A stretch of 10,705 nucleotides of DNA from Cytophagales bacterium (GCA_014379925.1 JACMKY010000711.1:1-10705), one strand, 5' to 3'. Positions 1 through 6,648 are shown, counted from the first letter of the stretch. Notes: a model not told the origin generated them from the letters alone. Translations and numbers: made by a program.

Positions 1-1014
1 ATCACCAAAACCACGTTGGCCAAGTACTTCAACACCCGGCTGGTGATTCACGAGGAGGCGCTGGCGGAAGTGACGGCGTTTTTCCGGAGCCGGGGCCGCG
101 AACTGACCGAACTGAACCGGCTCCAGGCAGCCCTGCCCGAAAACTGCACCTTCGTTTCCAACACCATGGGCACGGCCCCCGGCATGTGGTTTGAGCAGAA
201 AGGCAAGGTTTTCGTTTCGATGCCGGGCGTGCCCTACGAAATGAAGGGGCTGATGACCAACCGTATCCTGGCCATGTTGCAGCAGCATTTCCGCACCCCC
301 ATCATCCACCACAAGATCATTCGCACGGTAGGGATCGGCGAGTCGGTGCTGGCGGAAAAAATCGAGTACTGGGAGGATAACCTGCCCGCCCACATCAAAC
401 TCGCGTACTTGCCCAACCTGAGTCAGGTCAAGTTGCGGCTGACCGCCACCGGCGAAAACCGGTCCCGGCTGGAAGAACAGGTGCAGCAGGAAATCGACCG
501 GGTGATGCCCTTGATCGCCCCCTACGTGTACGGCTACGACGACGAGGACCTGGAGAAAGCGGTCGGGCAGTTGCTGCTCCGCCACCAGCTGACCCTGGCC
601 GCCGCCGAAAGCTGTTCGGGCGGCTACCTGGCGCACCTGGTCACCAGGGTGCCGGGCAGTTCGCGGTACTTCCGGGGAGCCGTGGTGCCCTACAGCAACG
701 ACCTGAAAACGCAGTTGTTGGGCGTAAAAGAAGACACCCTGACCCGGTTCGGCGCGGTGAGCGAACAAACCGCCCGGGAGATGGCCGAGCGGGTGCGGGA
801 GAAACTGGGAACCAGCCTCGGCGTGTCCAGCACGGGCGTGGCCGGGCCTTCGGGCGGCACGGAAGAAAAGCCCGTCGGTACGGTCTGGATTGCTTGTGCC
901 GACGGCCACCGCACCGAGGCGCGCAAGCTGCAATTGAGCCAGTTCCGCGAGTTGAACATCCAACTGACGGCGGTACACGTGCTCAACCTCCTCCGCACGT
1001 TCGTAAATGATTAA
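1..1014 (+). CDS. cinA: CinA family protein: MoCF-like domain plus nicotinamide-nucleotide amidase (5'-truncated by window edge)
   Basis: The reading frame is open from base 1 (I-T-K-T-T-L-A-K), so the gene enters from the left. About 80 N-terminal residues are missing compared with the usual ~415. The TTG at 16 is internal to the domain and is not the real start. The visible N-terminal part is the end of the molybdopterin-binding-like (COG1058) domain, with conserved stretches NRLQAALPENC, GTAPGMWFE and SMPGVPYEMKG. From about codon 190 comes the CinA C-terminal/PncC domain with AAESCSGG at codons 201-208, then GAVVPYSNDLK, GAVSEQTAREMA and STGVAGPSGG. By family knowledge PncC deamidates nicotinamide mononucleotide to nicotinate mononucleotide in cytoplasmic pyridine-nucleotide recycling, and the N-terminal domain can have ADP-ribose pyrophosphatase activity. 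Nothing looks broken. The stop is TAA at 1012-1014. A downstream gene on the same strand starts 195 bases later. Confidence 0.95.
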   Translation: MTKTTLAKYFNTRLVIHEEALAEVTAFFRSRGRELTELNRLQAALPENCTFVSNTMGTAPGMWFEQKGKVFVSMPGVPYEMKGLMTNRILAMLQQHFRTPIIHHKIIRTVGIGESVLAEKIEYWEDNLPAHIKLAYLPNLSQVKLRLTATGENRSRLEEQVQQEIDRVMPLIAPYVYGYDDEDLEKAVGQLLLRHQLTLAAAESCSGGYLAHLVTRVPGSSRYFRGAVVPYSNDLKTQLLGVKEDTLTRFGAVSEQTAREMAERVREKLGTSLGVSSTGVAGPSGGTEEKPVGTVWIACADGHRTEARKLQLSQFRELNIQLTAVHVLNLLRTFVND

Positions 1015-1033
1015 TGACGAATGAATAATGGTA

Positions 1034-1098
1034 GATGGCCTCCCGCCCGCTTTTGGCAAAAAGAGCCCGGAACTACCTTCCGCGGGCCGTCTGCCATC
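1034..1098 (+). other. Interrupted inverted repeat after cinA, possible weak terminator
   Basis: Two 17-base arms, 1034-1050 and 1082-1098, are inverted copies matching at 12 of 17 positions: GATGGC and GCCCGC pair with GCGGGC and GCCATC around a 5x5 internal mismatch. Inside them, a smaller hairpin at 1065-1087 pairs GCCCGGAA with TTCC..GGGC. A run of six T follows at 1106-1111, about 8 bases past the outer stem. It could slow or end cinA transcription. The mismatches and the gap before the T-run make this weak, and it could instead be a decayed repeat. Confidence 0.35.
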
Positions 1099-1134
1099 CC
1101 CGTTGTTTTTTCGTACCGCAACTTTGCGAACCGG

Positions 1135-1210
1135 CAACCCTCAACTTGTAACCCTACAAAGTAGCGCTGTCCCGTAATCGGCGAAGGCAGCCTAGTAACT
1201 TGCAACCCTA
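1135..1210 (+). repeat. Period-7 CAACC/TAACC repeat upstream of the E2 start
   Basis: Consecutive heptamers CAACCCT, CAACTTG, TAACCCT run from 1135 to 1155. A 14-base segment AACTTGTAACCCTA (1143-1156) recurs as AACTTGCAACCCTA (1197-1210) with one difference, and the last A of the second copy is the A of the E2 ATG. The repeat therefore lies in the probable 5' untranslated region and touches the start codon. No clear promoter is visible. CAACTTTG at 1119-1126 resembles the TAnnTTTG element but has no properly spaced upstream TTG. Whether the repeat has a role is unknown. Confidence 0.6.
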
Positions 1211-2658
1211 TGGCACTGGTAGAAATGATCATGCCCAAAATGGGTGAAAGCATCACGGAAGGAACGGTGCTGCACTGGCTCAAGAAAGTGGGCGACCGCA
1301 TCGAGCAGGATGAATCCGTGCTGGAGATCGCCACCGACAAAGTCGACACGGAAGTGCCCGCCACCCACGGGGGAATCCTGCAGGAAATCCTGGCGCAGGA
1401 AGGGGAAGTGGTGCCCGTGGGAAAAACCATCGCCCTCATCAGTACGGGTGGCGAAGCGGTGTCGGTACCCTCCCCGGTTACGCCGCAGCCGGAAGCCACG
1501 CCCGAGGTGGCCGCGTTGGAAGAAGGGATCCGCTCCCTGGCGGAATCCAACGGGGCCAACGAACTCCCGGTTCCGGCTACGGGCCGGTTTTATTCTCCCC
1601 TGGTGCTCAACATTGCCCGGCAGGAGAGCATCCCGATGCAGGAACTGGCGCGCATTCCCGGTACGGGTGCCGACAACCGCGTGACCAAAAAAGACATCCT
1701 TCACTACCTTTCGACCGTTAGCCGTCCGCCGTCGGCCGTCGGCAATCCGCCATTGGTGGTGAGTGCGCCGTCAACGGCCAGCCATCCGCCGTCAGCGGCC
1801 GACGATCCGGCCGGGGAGCGGGAGACAAAGGGGAAAGCAGATTCGGCAACGAACCCGTCCCCGGGGTCTGACCAGGCAGCCGGCGCAATCAGCAGTCCGC
1901 GGGGCGGCCTCCCGCAGGCCGTCGGCCAGGCCAAATCCCTCAACGGTCGTTCGGACATCATCGAGATGGATCGGATGCGGAAGATGATTGCCCAGCGGAT
2001 GGTGGATTCCAAGCGCATCTCCCCGCACGTGACTTCCTTCGTGGAGGCCGACGTAACCAACATTGTGTTCTGGCGCAACCGCATCAAAGAGGATTTCAAG
2101 AGAGCGGAGGGCGAGAACATTACGTTTACCCCCATTTTCGTGGAGGCGCTGGTCAAAGCCATCCGGGACTACCCGATGATCAACGTGTCGGTGGACGGGG
2201 ACAAAATCATCGTCAAGAAAGACATCCACATCGGCGTGGCGGTGGCGCTGCCGACGGGCAACCTGATCGTGCCCGTTGTCAAGCACGCCGACCAGTATAA
2301 CCTGGTTGGTCTGACCAAGCGGGTAAACGACCTTGCCCGACGCGCCCGCGAAAACAAGCTTACCCCCGACGACCTGACGGACGGTACCTACACCATGTCC
2401 AACGTGGGTACGTTCGGCAGCGTGATGGGCACGCCCATCATTGTGCAGCCGCAGGTGGCCATCATGGCCTTCGGGGCCGTGCAGAAAAAGCCCGCCGTCA
2501 TCGAGACGCCCTACGGCGACACGCTCGGCATCCGTCACCGGATGTTTCTTTCGCATTCCTACGACCACCGCGTGGTAGACGGCGCCCTGGGCGGCATGTT
2601 CGTTCGCAAGGTGGCCGATTACCTGGAAAGCTTCGACGACAACCGGAAGCTGTTCTGA
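1210..2658 (+). CDS. 2-oxo acid dehydrogenase complex E2, dihydrolipoamide acyltransferase (branched-chain-like)
   Basis: This 482-residue protein has the full E2 layout. A lipoyl domain occupies about 1-78, with the lipoylated lysine K44 in ATDKVDTE. A peripheral-subunit (E1/E3)-binding domain spans about 127-167 (YSPLVLNIAR to VTKKDILHYL). A long proline/serine/alanine-rich linker covers about 168-248. The catalytic acyltransferase domain runs from about 250 to the end, with the active-site motif DHRVVDG (H453, D457). The enzyme transfers the acyl group made by E1 from the swinging lipoyl arm to CoA in a large cytoplasmic complex. The catalytic core (INVSVDGDKI, DIHIGVAVALPTGNLIVPV) most resembles branched-chain-type E2s of Bacteroidota, but substrate cannot be fixed from sequence and pyruvate or 2-oxoglutarate remain possible. 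No E1 or E3 gene lies next to it. The ATG at 1210 begins MALVEMIMPKMGES, the usual family N-terminus. The linker DNA contains a period-7 repeat, described separately. Confidence 0.93.
   Translation: MALVEMIMPKMGESITEGTVLHWLKKVGDRIEQDESVLEIATDKVDTEVPATHGGILQEILAQEGEVVPVGKTIALISTGGEAVSVPSPVTPQPEATPEVAALEEGIRSLAESNGANELPVPATGRFYSPLVLNIARQESIPMQELARIPGTGADNRVTKKDILHYLSTVSRPPSAVGNPPLVVSAPSTASHPPSAADDPAGERETKGKADSATNPSPGSDQAAGAISSPRGGLPQAVGQAKSLNGRSDIIEMDRMRKMIAQRMVDSKRISPHVTSFVEADVTNIVFWRNRIKEDFKRAEGENITFTPIFVEALVKAIRDYPMINVSVDGDKIIVKKDIHIGVAVALPTGNLIVPVVKHADQYNLVGLTKRVNDLARRARENKLTPDDLTDGTYTMSNVGTFGSVMGTPIIVQPQVAIMAFGAVQKKPAVIETPYGDTLGIRHRMFLSHSYDHRVVDGALGGMFVRKVADYLESFDDNRKLF
1715..1805 (+). repeat. 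Period-7 CCGTCGG-type repeat inside the E2 linker coding region
   Basis: Read in sevens from 1715 the DNA gives CCGTTAG, CCGTCCG, CCGTCGG, CCGTCGG, CAATCCG, CCATTGG, then decaying units including TCCGCCG and TCAGCGG up to CCGACGA. Seven is not a multiple of three, so the pattern exists at DNA level. It encodes the linker residues PPSAV..NPP, ASHPPSAADDP. The open frame survives because the linker tolerates low-complexity sequence. It looks like an intergenic-type repeat that expanded in, or was captured by, a flexible protein region (inference). Confidence 0.55.
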
Positions 2659-2664
2659 CCTCGT

Positions 2665-2695
2665 AAAAAAGCCAGTCGGGTCCCGACTGGCTTTT
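2665..2695. terminator. Bidirectional intrinsic terminator between E2 and the OmpA gene
   Basis: A 9-bp perfect stem, GCCAGTCGG paired with CCGACTGGC, with a 3-base loop lies at 2671-2691. It is preceded by six A and followed by TTTT. On the plus strand it ends E2, whose stop is 13 bases upstream. On the minus strand the A-run becomes a six-T tail, so it also ends the convergent OmpA gene. Confidence 0.9.
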
Positions 2696-2717
2696 ATCAT
2701 TGATCATCAACTTTACG

Positions 2718-3638
2718 TCACTCGTACCGGATGTTCATCGCTACCCGGCGGTTGAGCGAACGGCCCTTTTCGTTGTCGTTGTCGGCAACGGGGCGGCTTT
2801 CGCCGTATCCGGCGGTGGTGATGCGCGATTCGACGATGCCCTTGTCGGCCAGGTACCGGCTCACGGCCGCGGCGCGTTTCTCGGACAAGGTCTGGTTTTG
2901 ATCGGCTTCCCCCACGTTGTCGGTGTATCCTTCCAGGTGCAGCTTGGCGGCGGGGTTGTTTTTCAGCACCCCGGCCAGGTCGTTGAGGGAGGCGAAGGAC
3001 GATTGTTTGATGATGTCTTTTCCCGTTTCAAAGAGCAGGTTGTTGAAGGCCTTCTTGAGGACCGCCTGCTCTTCCGCCTTGATTTCCGGGCAGCCCCGGT
3101 TGGCCTTCACGCCGGGCGTGGTCACGCAAAGGTCTTCCTGATCGGTCACGCCGTCGCCATCCGAGTCTTTTTTGTTGGGCGGACAACCGTTGTGTTCGCG
3201 CAGGCCGGGCACGTCGGGGCAAGCATCCAGGGCGTCGGCCAGGCCGTCGCTGTCGGTGTCGGGGCAGCCGAAGAAGCGGGCGAGTCCCGGCGTGTCGGGG
3301 CACTTGTCGTTGTTGTCCTTCACCCCGTCGTTGTCCTTGTCGCCGTAGGGACAACCGAGGTTTTCCCGGGGGCCGGGTTCGCTCGGGCACTTGTCCTCGT
3401 AATCGAAGATGCCATCGAAGTCGGTATCGTAAGGACAACCGAACGGCGTTACTTGTTCGCCCTCCGGGGTGGCCGGGCACTTGTCGCGCCCGTTGGGCAC
3501 GCCGTCCTTGTCGTCGTCGTACTTGTAGTAAGGGGACACGTAAGCCGTGATGGGAGCCCTTTTTTGGGCGAAAGAACCAGCGGGATCCAGACAAAGCACG
3601 GCAAGCGTGGAAGCAAGCAGGGGTAAGAGATTTCGCAT
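2718..3638 (-). CDS. OmpA family outer-membrane protein with thrombospondin type-3 repeats
   Basis: The ATG at 3638 gives 306 residues beginning MRNLLPLLASTLAVLCL with a signal peptide ending near FAQ (about residue 25). An upstream in-frame TTG at 3668 would add ten residues before the signal sequence and is less likely. The LAVLC stretch is a poor lipobox, so ordinary Sec cleavage is more likely than lipoprotein processing. Residues ~41-183 hold five Asp-rich TSP3 units of about 27 residues (DDDKDGV, DTDFDGI, DKDNDGV, DTDSDGL, DSDGDGV) separated by Cys-Pro segments, a calcium-binding family fold. Residues ~195-305 form an OmpA_C peptidoglycan-binding domain: LHLEGYTDNVG, the SEKRAAAVSRYL helix, and RSLNRRV. 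There is no N-terminal beta-barrel, so the protein probably sits in the periplasm or at the outer membrane as a structural link to peptidoglycan. No clear promoter is seen upstream, and it may be read alone. Confidence 0.92.
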   Translation of the reverse strand: MRNLLPLLASTLAVLCLDPAGSFAQKRAPITAYVSPYYKYDDDKDGVPNGRDKCPATPEGEQVTPFGCPYDTDFDGIFDYEDKCPSEPGPRENLGCPYGDKDNDGVKDNNDKCPDTPGLARFFGCPDTDSDGLADALDACPDVPGLREHNGCPPNKKDSDGDGVTDQEDLCVTTPGVKANRGCPEIKAEEQAVLKKAFNNLLFETGKDIIKQSSFASLNDLAGVLKNNPAAKLHLEGYTDNVGEADQNQTLSEKRAAAVSRYLADKGIVESRITTAGYGESRPVADNDNEKGRSLNRRVAMNIRYE

Positions 3639-3751
3639 AGCGGACAGTGGTTTCTGATAGCAATGCAATTTTAGGGAGTTTTTACCCCGAATGCACCTCG
3701 ATTCGGCGGACGGGCTGACGGATGTAAGAATCCAACTGGGATGGATAGGAA

Positions 3752-3784
3752 ATAAAAAGGGCGACTCCGGTGAGGAATCGCCCT
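3752..3784 (-). terminator. Intrinsic terminator of the desaturase gene
   Basis: On the minus strand a 10-bp stem, GGGCGATTCC with GGAGTCGCCC (one G-U pair), has a 5-base loop and is followed by TTTTTATTT. The stem covers 3759-3783 on the plus strand. It begins about 23 bases past the desaturase stop and separates that gene from the OmpA gene downstream. Confidence 0.88.
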
Positions 3785-3806
3785 GGTAAGGGATTGAAAT
3801 TGTAAT

Positions 3807-4547
3807 TTAAGCAGTTTTCAAGCGAATGACCCGGGCCCAGTCCAGAAACTTGATGATGGGATAAACCGGATCGAGTTCAAACCATTTGGCCCCGAAATTG
3901 ACGCGGTTGGGCAGTTTGTGGTGGTTATTCTGGAATAACTCACCCAGCATGAAGAAATCGAAGATCAGCGAGTTCTTTGATTTGTCGTGGTTGTCGAAGT
4001 TGGAATAACCATACTTGTGTCCGCTCCAGTTGACGATGGCACCGTGCACGGGTCCCATCAGGAAGTGAATCGGCAACAGGAAAAAGAAAGCCCAGTGCAT
4101 ATCCAGGTAGAGGTAAGCCAGCAGGTACACCAGCACGTACGAAGTTCCCCAGAGCACCCGCGACTGCCAGCTATCGGCGATCTTCTCGATTTGGGGCCAC
4201 ACCGGATAGTTGCGATCAAACCGGGGGTCGGGCTGCTCACGGTCGTAAACGAAGTTGTTGTAAATCTCTTTGGTCTTCCACATCATCGTGAACAGATTGT
4301 CGGTGTGGTGCGGCGAGTGGGGATCCTTGTCGGTATCGCTGTAGGCGTGGTGCATCCGGTGCAGAATCGCGTAGGCGCGGGGACTCAGGTACGAAGAACC
4401 CTGCGAAACCCAGGTCAAACCGAAGAAAAACTTTTCCCAAAACGTGTTCATCGTGAACATTTTGTGGGCGGAATAGCGGTGCAGGAAAAACGTCTGGCAA
4501 AACAAAGACAGATACCAGTGGGCAAAAAAGAAGGCTAATATGATCAC
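3807..4547 (-). CDS. Membrane acyl-CoA/fatty-acid desaturase (stearoyl-CoA desaturase-like)
   Basis: The protein has 246 residues and belongs to the di-iron membrane desaturases that insert a cis double bond into fatty acyl chains (often Delta9), tuning membrane fluidity. Histidine boxes are HRYSAH at 23-28, HRMHH at 63-67 and a third box QNNHH at 206-210, with additional histidines near 168 and 177. The third box has Gln where classical SCDs have the first His (HNYHH). I believe this is common in bacterial relatives, so it is not necessarily a defect. Hydrophobic segments occur at about 1-22, 36-46 and 130-170. The start is GTG at 4547, chosen because MIILAFFFAHWYLSLFCQTFF matches the usual N-terminus. 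The frame stays open upstream without an ATG. A promoter-like element precedes it and a strong terminator follows, so it is probably a single-gene unit. Confidence 0.92.
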   Translation of the reverse strand: MIILAFFFAHWYLSLFCQTFFLHRYSAHKMFTMNTFWEKFFFGLTWVSQGSSYLSPRAYAILHRMHHAYSDTDKDPHSPHHTDNLFTMMWKTKEIYNNFVYDREQPDPRFDRNYPVWPQIEKIADSWQSRVLWGTSYVLVYLLAYLYLDMHWAFFFLLPIHFLMGPVHGAIVNWSGHKYGYSNFDNHDKSKNSLIFDFFMLGELFQNNHHKLPNRVNFGAKWFELDPVYPIIKFLDWARVIRLKTA

Positions 4548-4638
4548 TGTGCCGGGGTTTGGTAAAGAAATGGTTGAAATTAACTGGGTGTATAAGGCTT
4601 TGTACGGAGGTTTTGTTTCAAATTCACCCCTTTTTTTA

Positions 4639-4673
4639 CAAAAATAGTGCTTTCAGGGCGCAACTTAGGCAAA
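4639..4673 (-). promoter_or_regulatory. Bacteroidota-type promoter candidate for the desaturase gene
   Basis: On the minus strand TATTTTTG (plus 4639-4646) matches the TAnnTTTG -7 element exactly. A TTTG (plus 4670-4673) lies 23 bases upstream, at the upper end of the spacing accepted for the Bacteroidota -33 element. It would give a leader of about 85 bases before the GTG at 4547. Both elements are seen directly; function is inferred. Confidence 0.5.
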
Positions 4674-4734
4674 AAGACCCGGATGCAAAGCCTTTTTGGA
4701 ATCCACGCCCGGGTTGTGTACGCGGGGGAAGCAA

Positions 4735-4761
4735 GTTGATGAGTTGATGAGTTGATGAGTT
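4735..4761. repeat. Tandem 8-base repeat (GTTGATGA) x3
   Basis: Three exact copies of GTTGATGA at 4735-4742, 4743-4750 and 4751-4758 are followed by a partial GTT. Read on the minus strand, the direction of the flanking genes, the unit is TCATCAAC. This lies in the 420-base gap between the desaturase and the DUF4159 gene, upstream of the desaturase promoter candidate. Copy number could vary by slippage. Confidence 0.85.
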
Positions 4762-4817
4762 TTGGAAGCGATTCCCGGGCTACTTACGCCAGGGAAGGAG
4801 CATTGACCAGCTACCTG

Positions 4818-4917
4818 TAATCATTGAATCACGTAATCCGGCCCTTTTTGTAAATGTCTGACTGTAAAAGCGTCAAACATCGTTCACCAGTGCCTTACCA
4901 CCCATAATCATTGAATC
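4818..4917. repeat. 13-base direct repeat pair in the desaturase/DUF4159 gap
   Basis: TAATCATTGAATC occurs at 4818-4830 and again at 4905-4917, 87 bases apart, and each copy has an ACCAG 12-20 bases before it. No ORF, terminator hairpin or clear promoter is seen in this part of the gap (about 4762-4967). It may be a duplicated binding site for an unknown regulator, or chance. The repeats lie just downstream of the DUF4159 stop, so a role in controlling the desaturase from this distance is doubtful. Confidence 0.5.
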
Positions 4918-4967
4918 GGGGCGCGTAGCCCATTTCATCCGCGTAACCAGCGGTCCGTCGGGGCAGT

Positions 4968-5747
4968 TCAGTAACTGGTCAGCGAAAACTCGATCAGGTT
5001 GGCGCCCATCTTCAGGGCCTGCTGCCGGGCCTCTTCCGGGTCATTGTGAATGGACTGGTCTTCCCAGCCGTTACCCAGGTCGCACTCGTAGCTGTAGAAG
5101 CACACCAGCCTTCCTTCATAGAGCAGCCCGAAACCTTGCGGGGGTTTGCCGTCGTGTTCGTGCACCTTGGGCAGTCCGTTCGGAAAACTGAACCGCTGGT
5201 GGTAGATGGGGTGGTTGAACGGCAACTCGATGAACGTGAGTTCCGGAAACACCTTTTTCATTTCCAACCGGATGAACTTGTCCAGTCCGTAGTTGTCGTC
5301 AATGTGCAGAAAGCCGCCCGAAATCAGGTATTTACGCAAGTTGAGCGCCTCCGCATCCGCAAACACAATGTTGCCGTGCCCGGTCAAGTGCACGAAAGGA
5401 TACGCGAAAAGTTCGGGACTGCCCACCTCCACCACGTCGGCCTCCGGGGCGATGTTCATGCGCAGGTTGCGGTTGCAGAAAGTGATCAGGTTGGGCAACG
5501 AGGTTGGGTTGCAGTACCAGTCACCCCCACCACCGTACTTCATCTTGCCGATTTTGAAGGCGGGCGTTTGGGCGAGCACCGGCCGCACCGCCCCGGACAG
5601 GCACCAGCCCAGCGTCAGCAAAACGGTCAGCGTGCGCGGGTTCACTGGCCACCCGGACCCGAAGGCACGCCGGAAAGCGGTTTTGCCGGGCGACTCCGTG
5701 ACGGGGTAGTCAAGAAGGGGAAAAGTGGCCGTTGAAATAAACTTCAT
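4968..5747 (-). CDS. DUF4159 domain-containing protein, probably exported
   Basis: This protein matches the DUF4159 family, whose biochemical function is not established. The conserved core runs from about residue 64 to the end (numbered from the ATG at 5747): FKIGKMKYGGGGDWY, PNLITFCN, YPFVHLTGHGNI, LRKYLISGGFLHIDDNYG and an ECDLGNGWED segment. It resembles a Rossmann/glutamine-amidotransferase-like fold, but I see no catalytic triad I could name. A Sec signal-like stretch, NPRTLTVLLTLGWCLSGAV..AQ, spans about 36-60. With the ATG at 5747 it is preceded by 35 unconserved residues, which is odd. A GTG at 5645 would give 225 residues starting directly with the signal peptide and may be the real start. 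A longer frame to 5795 overlaps rsmE and is unlikely. The ATG lies 11 bases after the rsmE stop, so the two genes probably form an operon. No terminator hairpin is seen after the stop. Confidence 0.85.
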   Translation of the reverse strand: MKFISTATFPLLDYPVTESPGKTAFRRAFGSGWPVNPRTLTVLLTLGWCLSGAVRPVLAQTPAFKIGKMKYGGGGDWYCNPTSLPNLITFCNRNLRMNIAPEADVVEVGSPELFAYPFVHLTGHGNIVFADAEALNLRKYLISGGFLHIDDNYGLDKFIRLEMKKVFPELTFIELPFNHPIYHQRFSFPNGLPKVHEHDGKPPQGFGLLYEGRLVCFYSYECDLGNGWEDQSIHNDPEEARQQALKMGANLIEFSLTSY

Positions 5748-5758
5748 GCGGGCGTTTT

Positions 5759-6586
5759 TCAAGGTGTATAGTGAATTACGTGGAGCAGGTGACAAGCGAC
5801 GAGGCCCGCCGTTTCGGTGCGGAGCCGGCTTTCGCCCAGGCTGACCGGCCGAAAACCGGCCTCCACCGCCGCTTTGATTTCCGGCGCGGAAAAGTCACCT
5901 TCCGGTCCGATTAACACGCAATAGCTGCCTTTCGGTTCGGCCACCGACGACAACCGCGAACGCTGGTCGCGGGGAGCATTCTCGTCCACGTAGGCAATGA
6001 ACAACTGATCGGTCCGCGGATGACCGATGAACGACGAAAAACTTTCCGGCCCGTGCATCAGGGGTAGCAACGCCCGGCGGGACTGCTTCATTGCCCCGAT
6101 GGCAATCTTTTCCAGTCGATCGGTCTTGAAAACCCGCCGCTCGGAATGGTCACCAATGGGAAAAGAGATTTCGTCCACCCCCAACTCCACGCTTTTTTCC
6201 ACGAACCACTCCATCCGGTCCGCGTTTTTGGTCGGGGCAATGGCGACGTGAATGCGGTAGGGCCGCCGGCCGTAGTCTTGCTGCTCGTTGAGCACGCGCA
6301 ATTCGCACCGCCGGGCGTCGGGCCGGGTAACTTCGCACTGGTACCACCCGCCCTTGCCATCCACCACCGTCACTACCGCCCCCGCCTGCAAACGCAAGAC
6401 CCGTACCCCGTGCCTGGATTCCTCCTCGGATAAAAAAACCGCCCCGGTCCGGTCCGCCGACGGGCGTCTCCCACCGATTACGGGACCGATTGCGGGACCT
6501 ATTACGGGACCTATTACGGGACTGCTTTCTTCGCGCAAAGTCCGCGGGTGCGGTGCCGCCAGGTCAGGCTGATAGAAGAGATGCAC
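5759..6586 (-). CDS. rsmE: 16S rRNA (uracil(1498)-N(3))-methyltransferase RsmE
   Basis: RsmE is a SAM-dependent SPOUT-class methyltransferase that methylates U1498 of 16S rRNA near the decoding site. The C-terminal domain carries the trefoil-knot motifs: LIGPEGDFSAPEI (GPEGDF at 227-232) and LGESRLRTETAGL (LRTETA at 255-260). VAIAPTKNADRMEWFVEKSVELGVDEI is the usual start of the catalytic domain. The N-terminal PUA-like part has FLSEEESRHGVRVLRLQ. The start is GTG at 6586, chosen because MHLFYQPD is the conserved family N-terminus. At 275 residues it is about 35 longer than typical. The excess lies between MHLFYQPDL and AVFLSEEES and contains a tetrapeptide tract (P-V/A-I-G, residues 23-38) from a 12-base tandem repeat. 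It is followed by the DUF4159 gene in a probable operon. Confidence 0.93.
   Translation of the reverse strand: MHLFYQPDLAAPHPRTLREESSPVIGPVIGPAIGPVIGGRRPSADRTGAVFLSEEESRHGVRVLRLQAGAVVTVVDGKGGWYQCEVTRPDARRCELRVLNEQQDYGRRPYRIHVAIAPTKNADRMEWFVEKSVELGVDEISFPIGDHSERRVFKTDRLEKIAIGAMKQSRRALLPLMHGPESFSSFIGHPRTDQLFIAYVDENAPRDQRSRLSSVAEPKGSYCVLIGPEGDFSAPEIKAAVEAGFRPVSLGESRLRTETAGLVACHLLHVIHYTP
6477..6524 (-). repeat. Four tandem 12-base units inside rsmE
   Basis: On the plus strand the units are ATTACGGGACCG, ATTGCGGGACCT, ATTACGGGACCT and ATTACGGGACTG. On the coding strand they give repeated (S/G)PVIG-type tetrapeptides at residues 22-38 of RsmE. Twelve is a multiple of three, so changes in copy number keep the frame. 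The tract sits in a loop before the conserved SEEESRH helix. Confidence 0.9.
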
Positions 6587-6592
6587 GGGACG

Positions 6593-6648
6593 GGTTGGCG
6601 GTTGGAAGCGGCAGGTTGGAGGTAAAGACTGGAGATTGCGGGTAACCC
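6593..6648 (-). repeat. Period-7 CCAACC-type repeat upstream of rsmE
   Basis: Read in sevens on the plus strand: GGTTGGC, GGTTGGA, AGCGGCA, GGTTGGA, GGTAAAG, ACTGGAG, ATTGCGG, GTAACCC. On the coding strand of rsmE the core is CCAACC, the same kind of core as upstream of the E2 gene and in the same orientation relative to the gene. It ends 6 bases before the rsmE GTG, so it lies in the probable leader. No TAnnTTTG promoter element could be placed with confidence. Confidence 0.5.

Noticed and set aside
2700..3626. A 308-residue plus-strand frame opposite the OmpA gene.
   Set aside because: It is the antisense shadow of the TSP3/OmpA coding sequence; the minus frame has clear domains and a signal peptide.
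4559..4747. 62-residue plus-strand frame in the desaturase upstream gap.
   Set aside because: It overlaps the desaturase promoter candidate and runs into the 8-base tandem repeat. Composition is unremarkable and no motif is seen.
4735..4761. Possible CRISPR-like repeat.
   Set aside because: Contiguous 8-base units without spacers are a simple tandem repeat.
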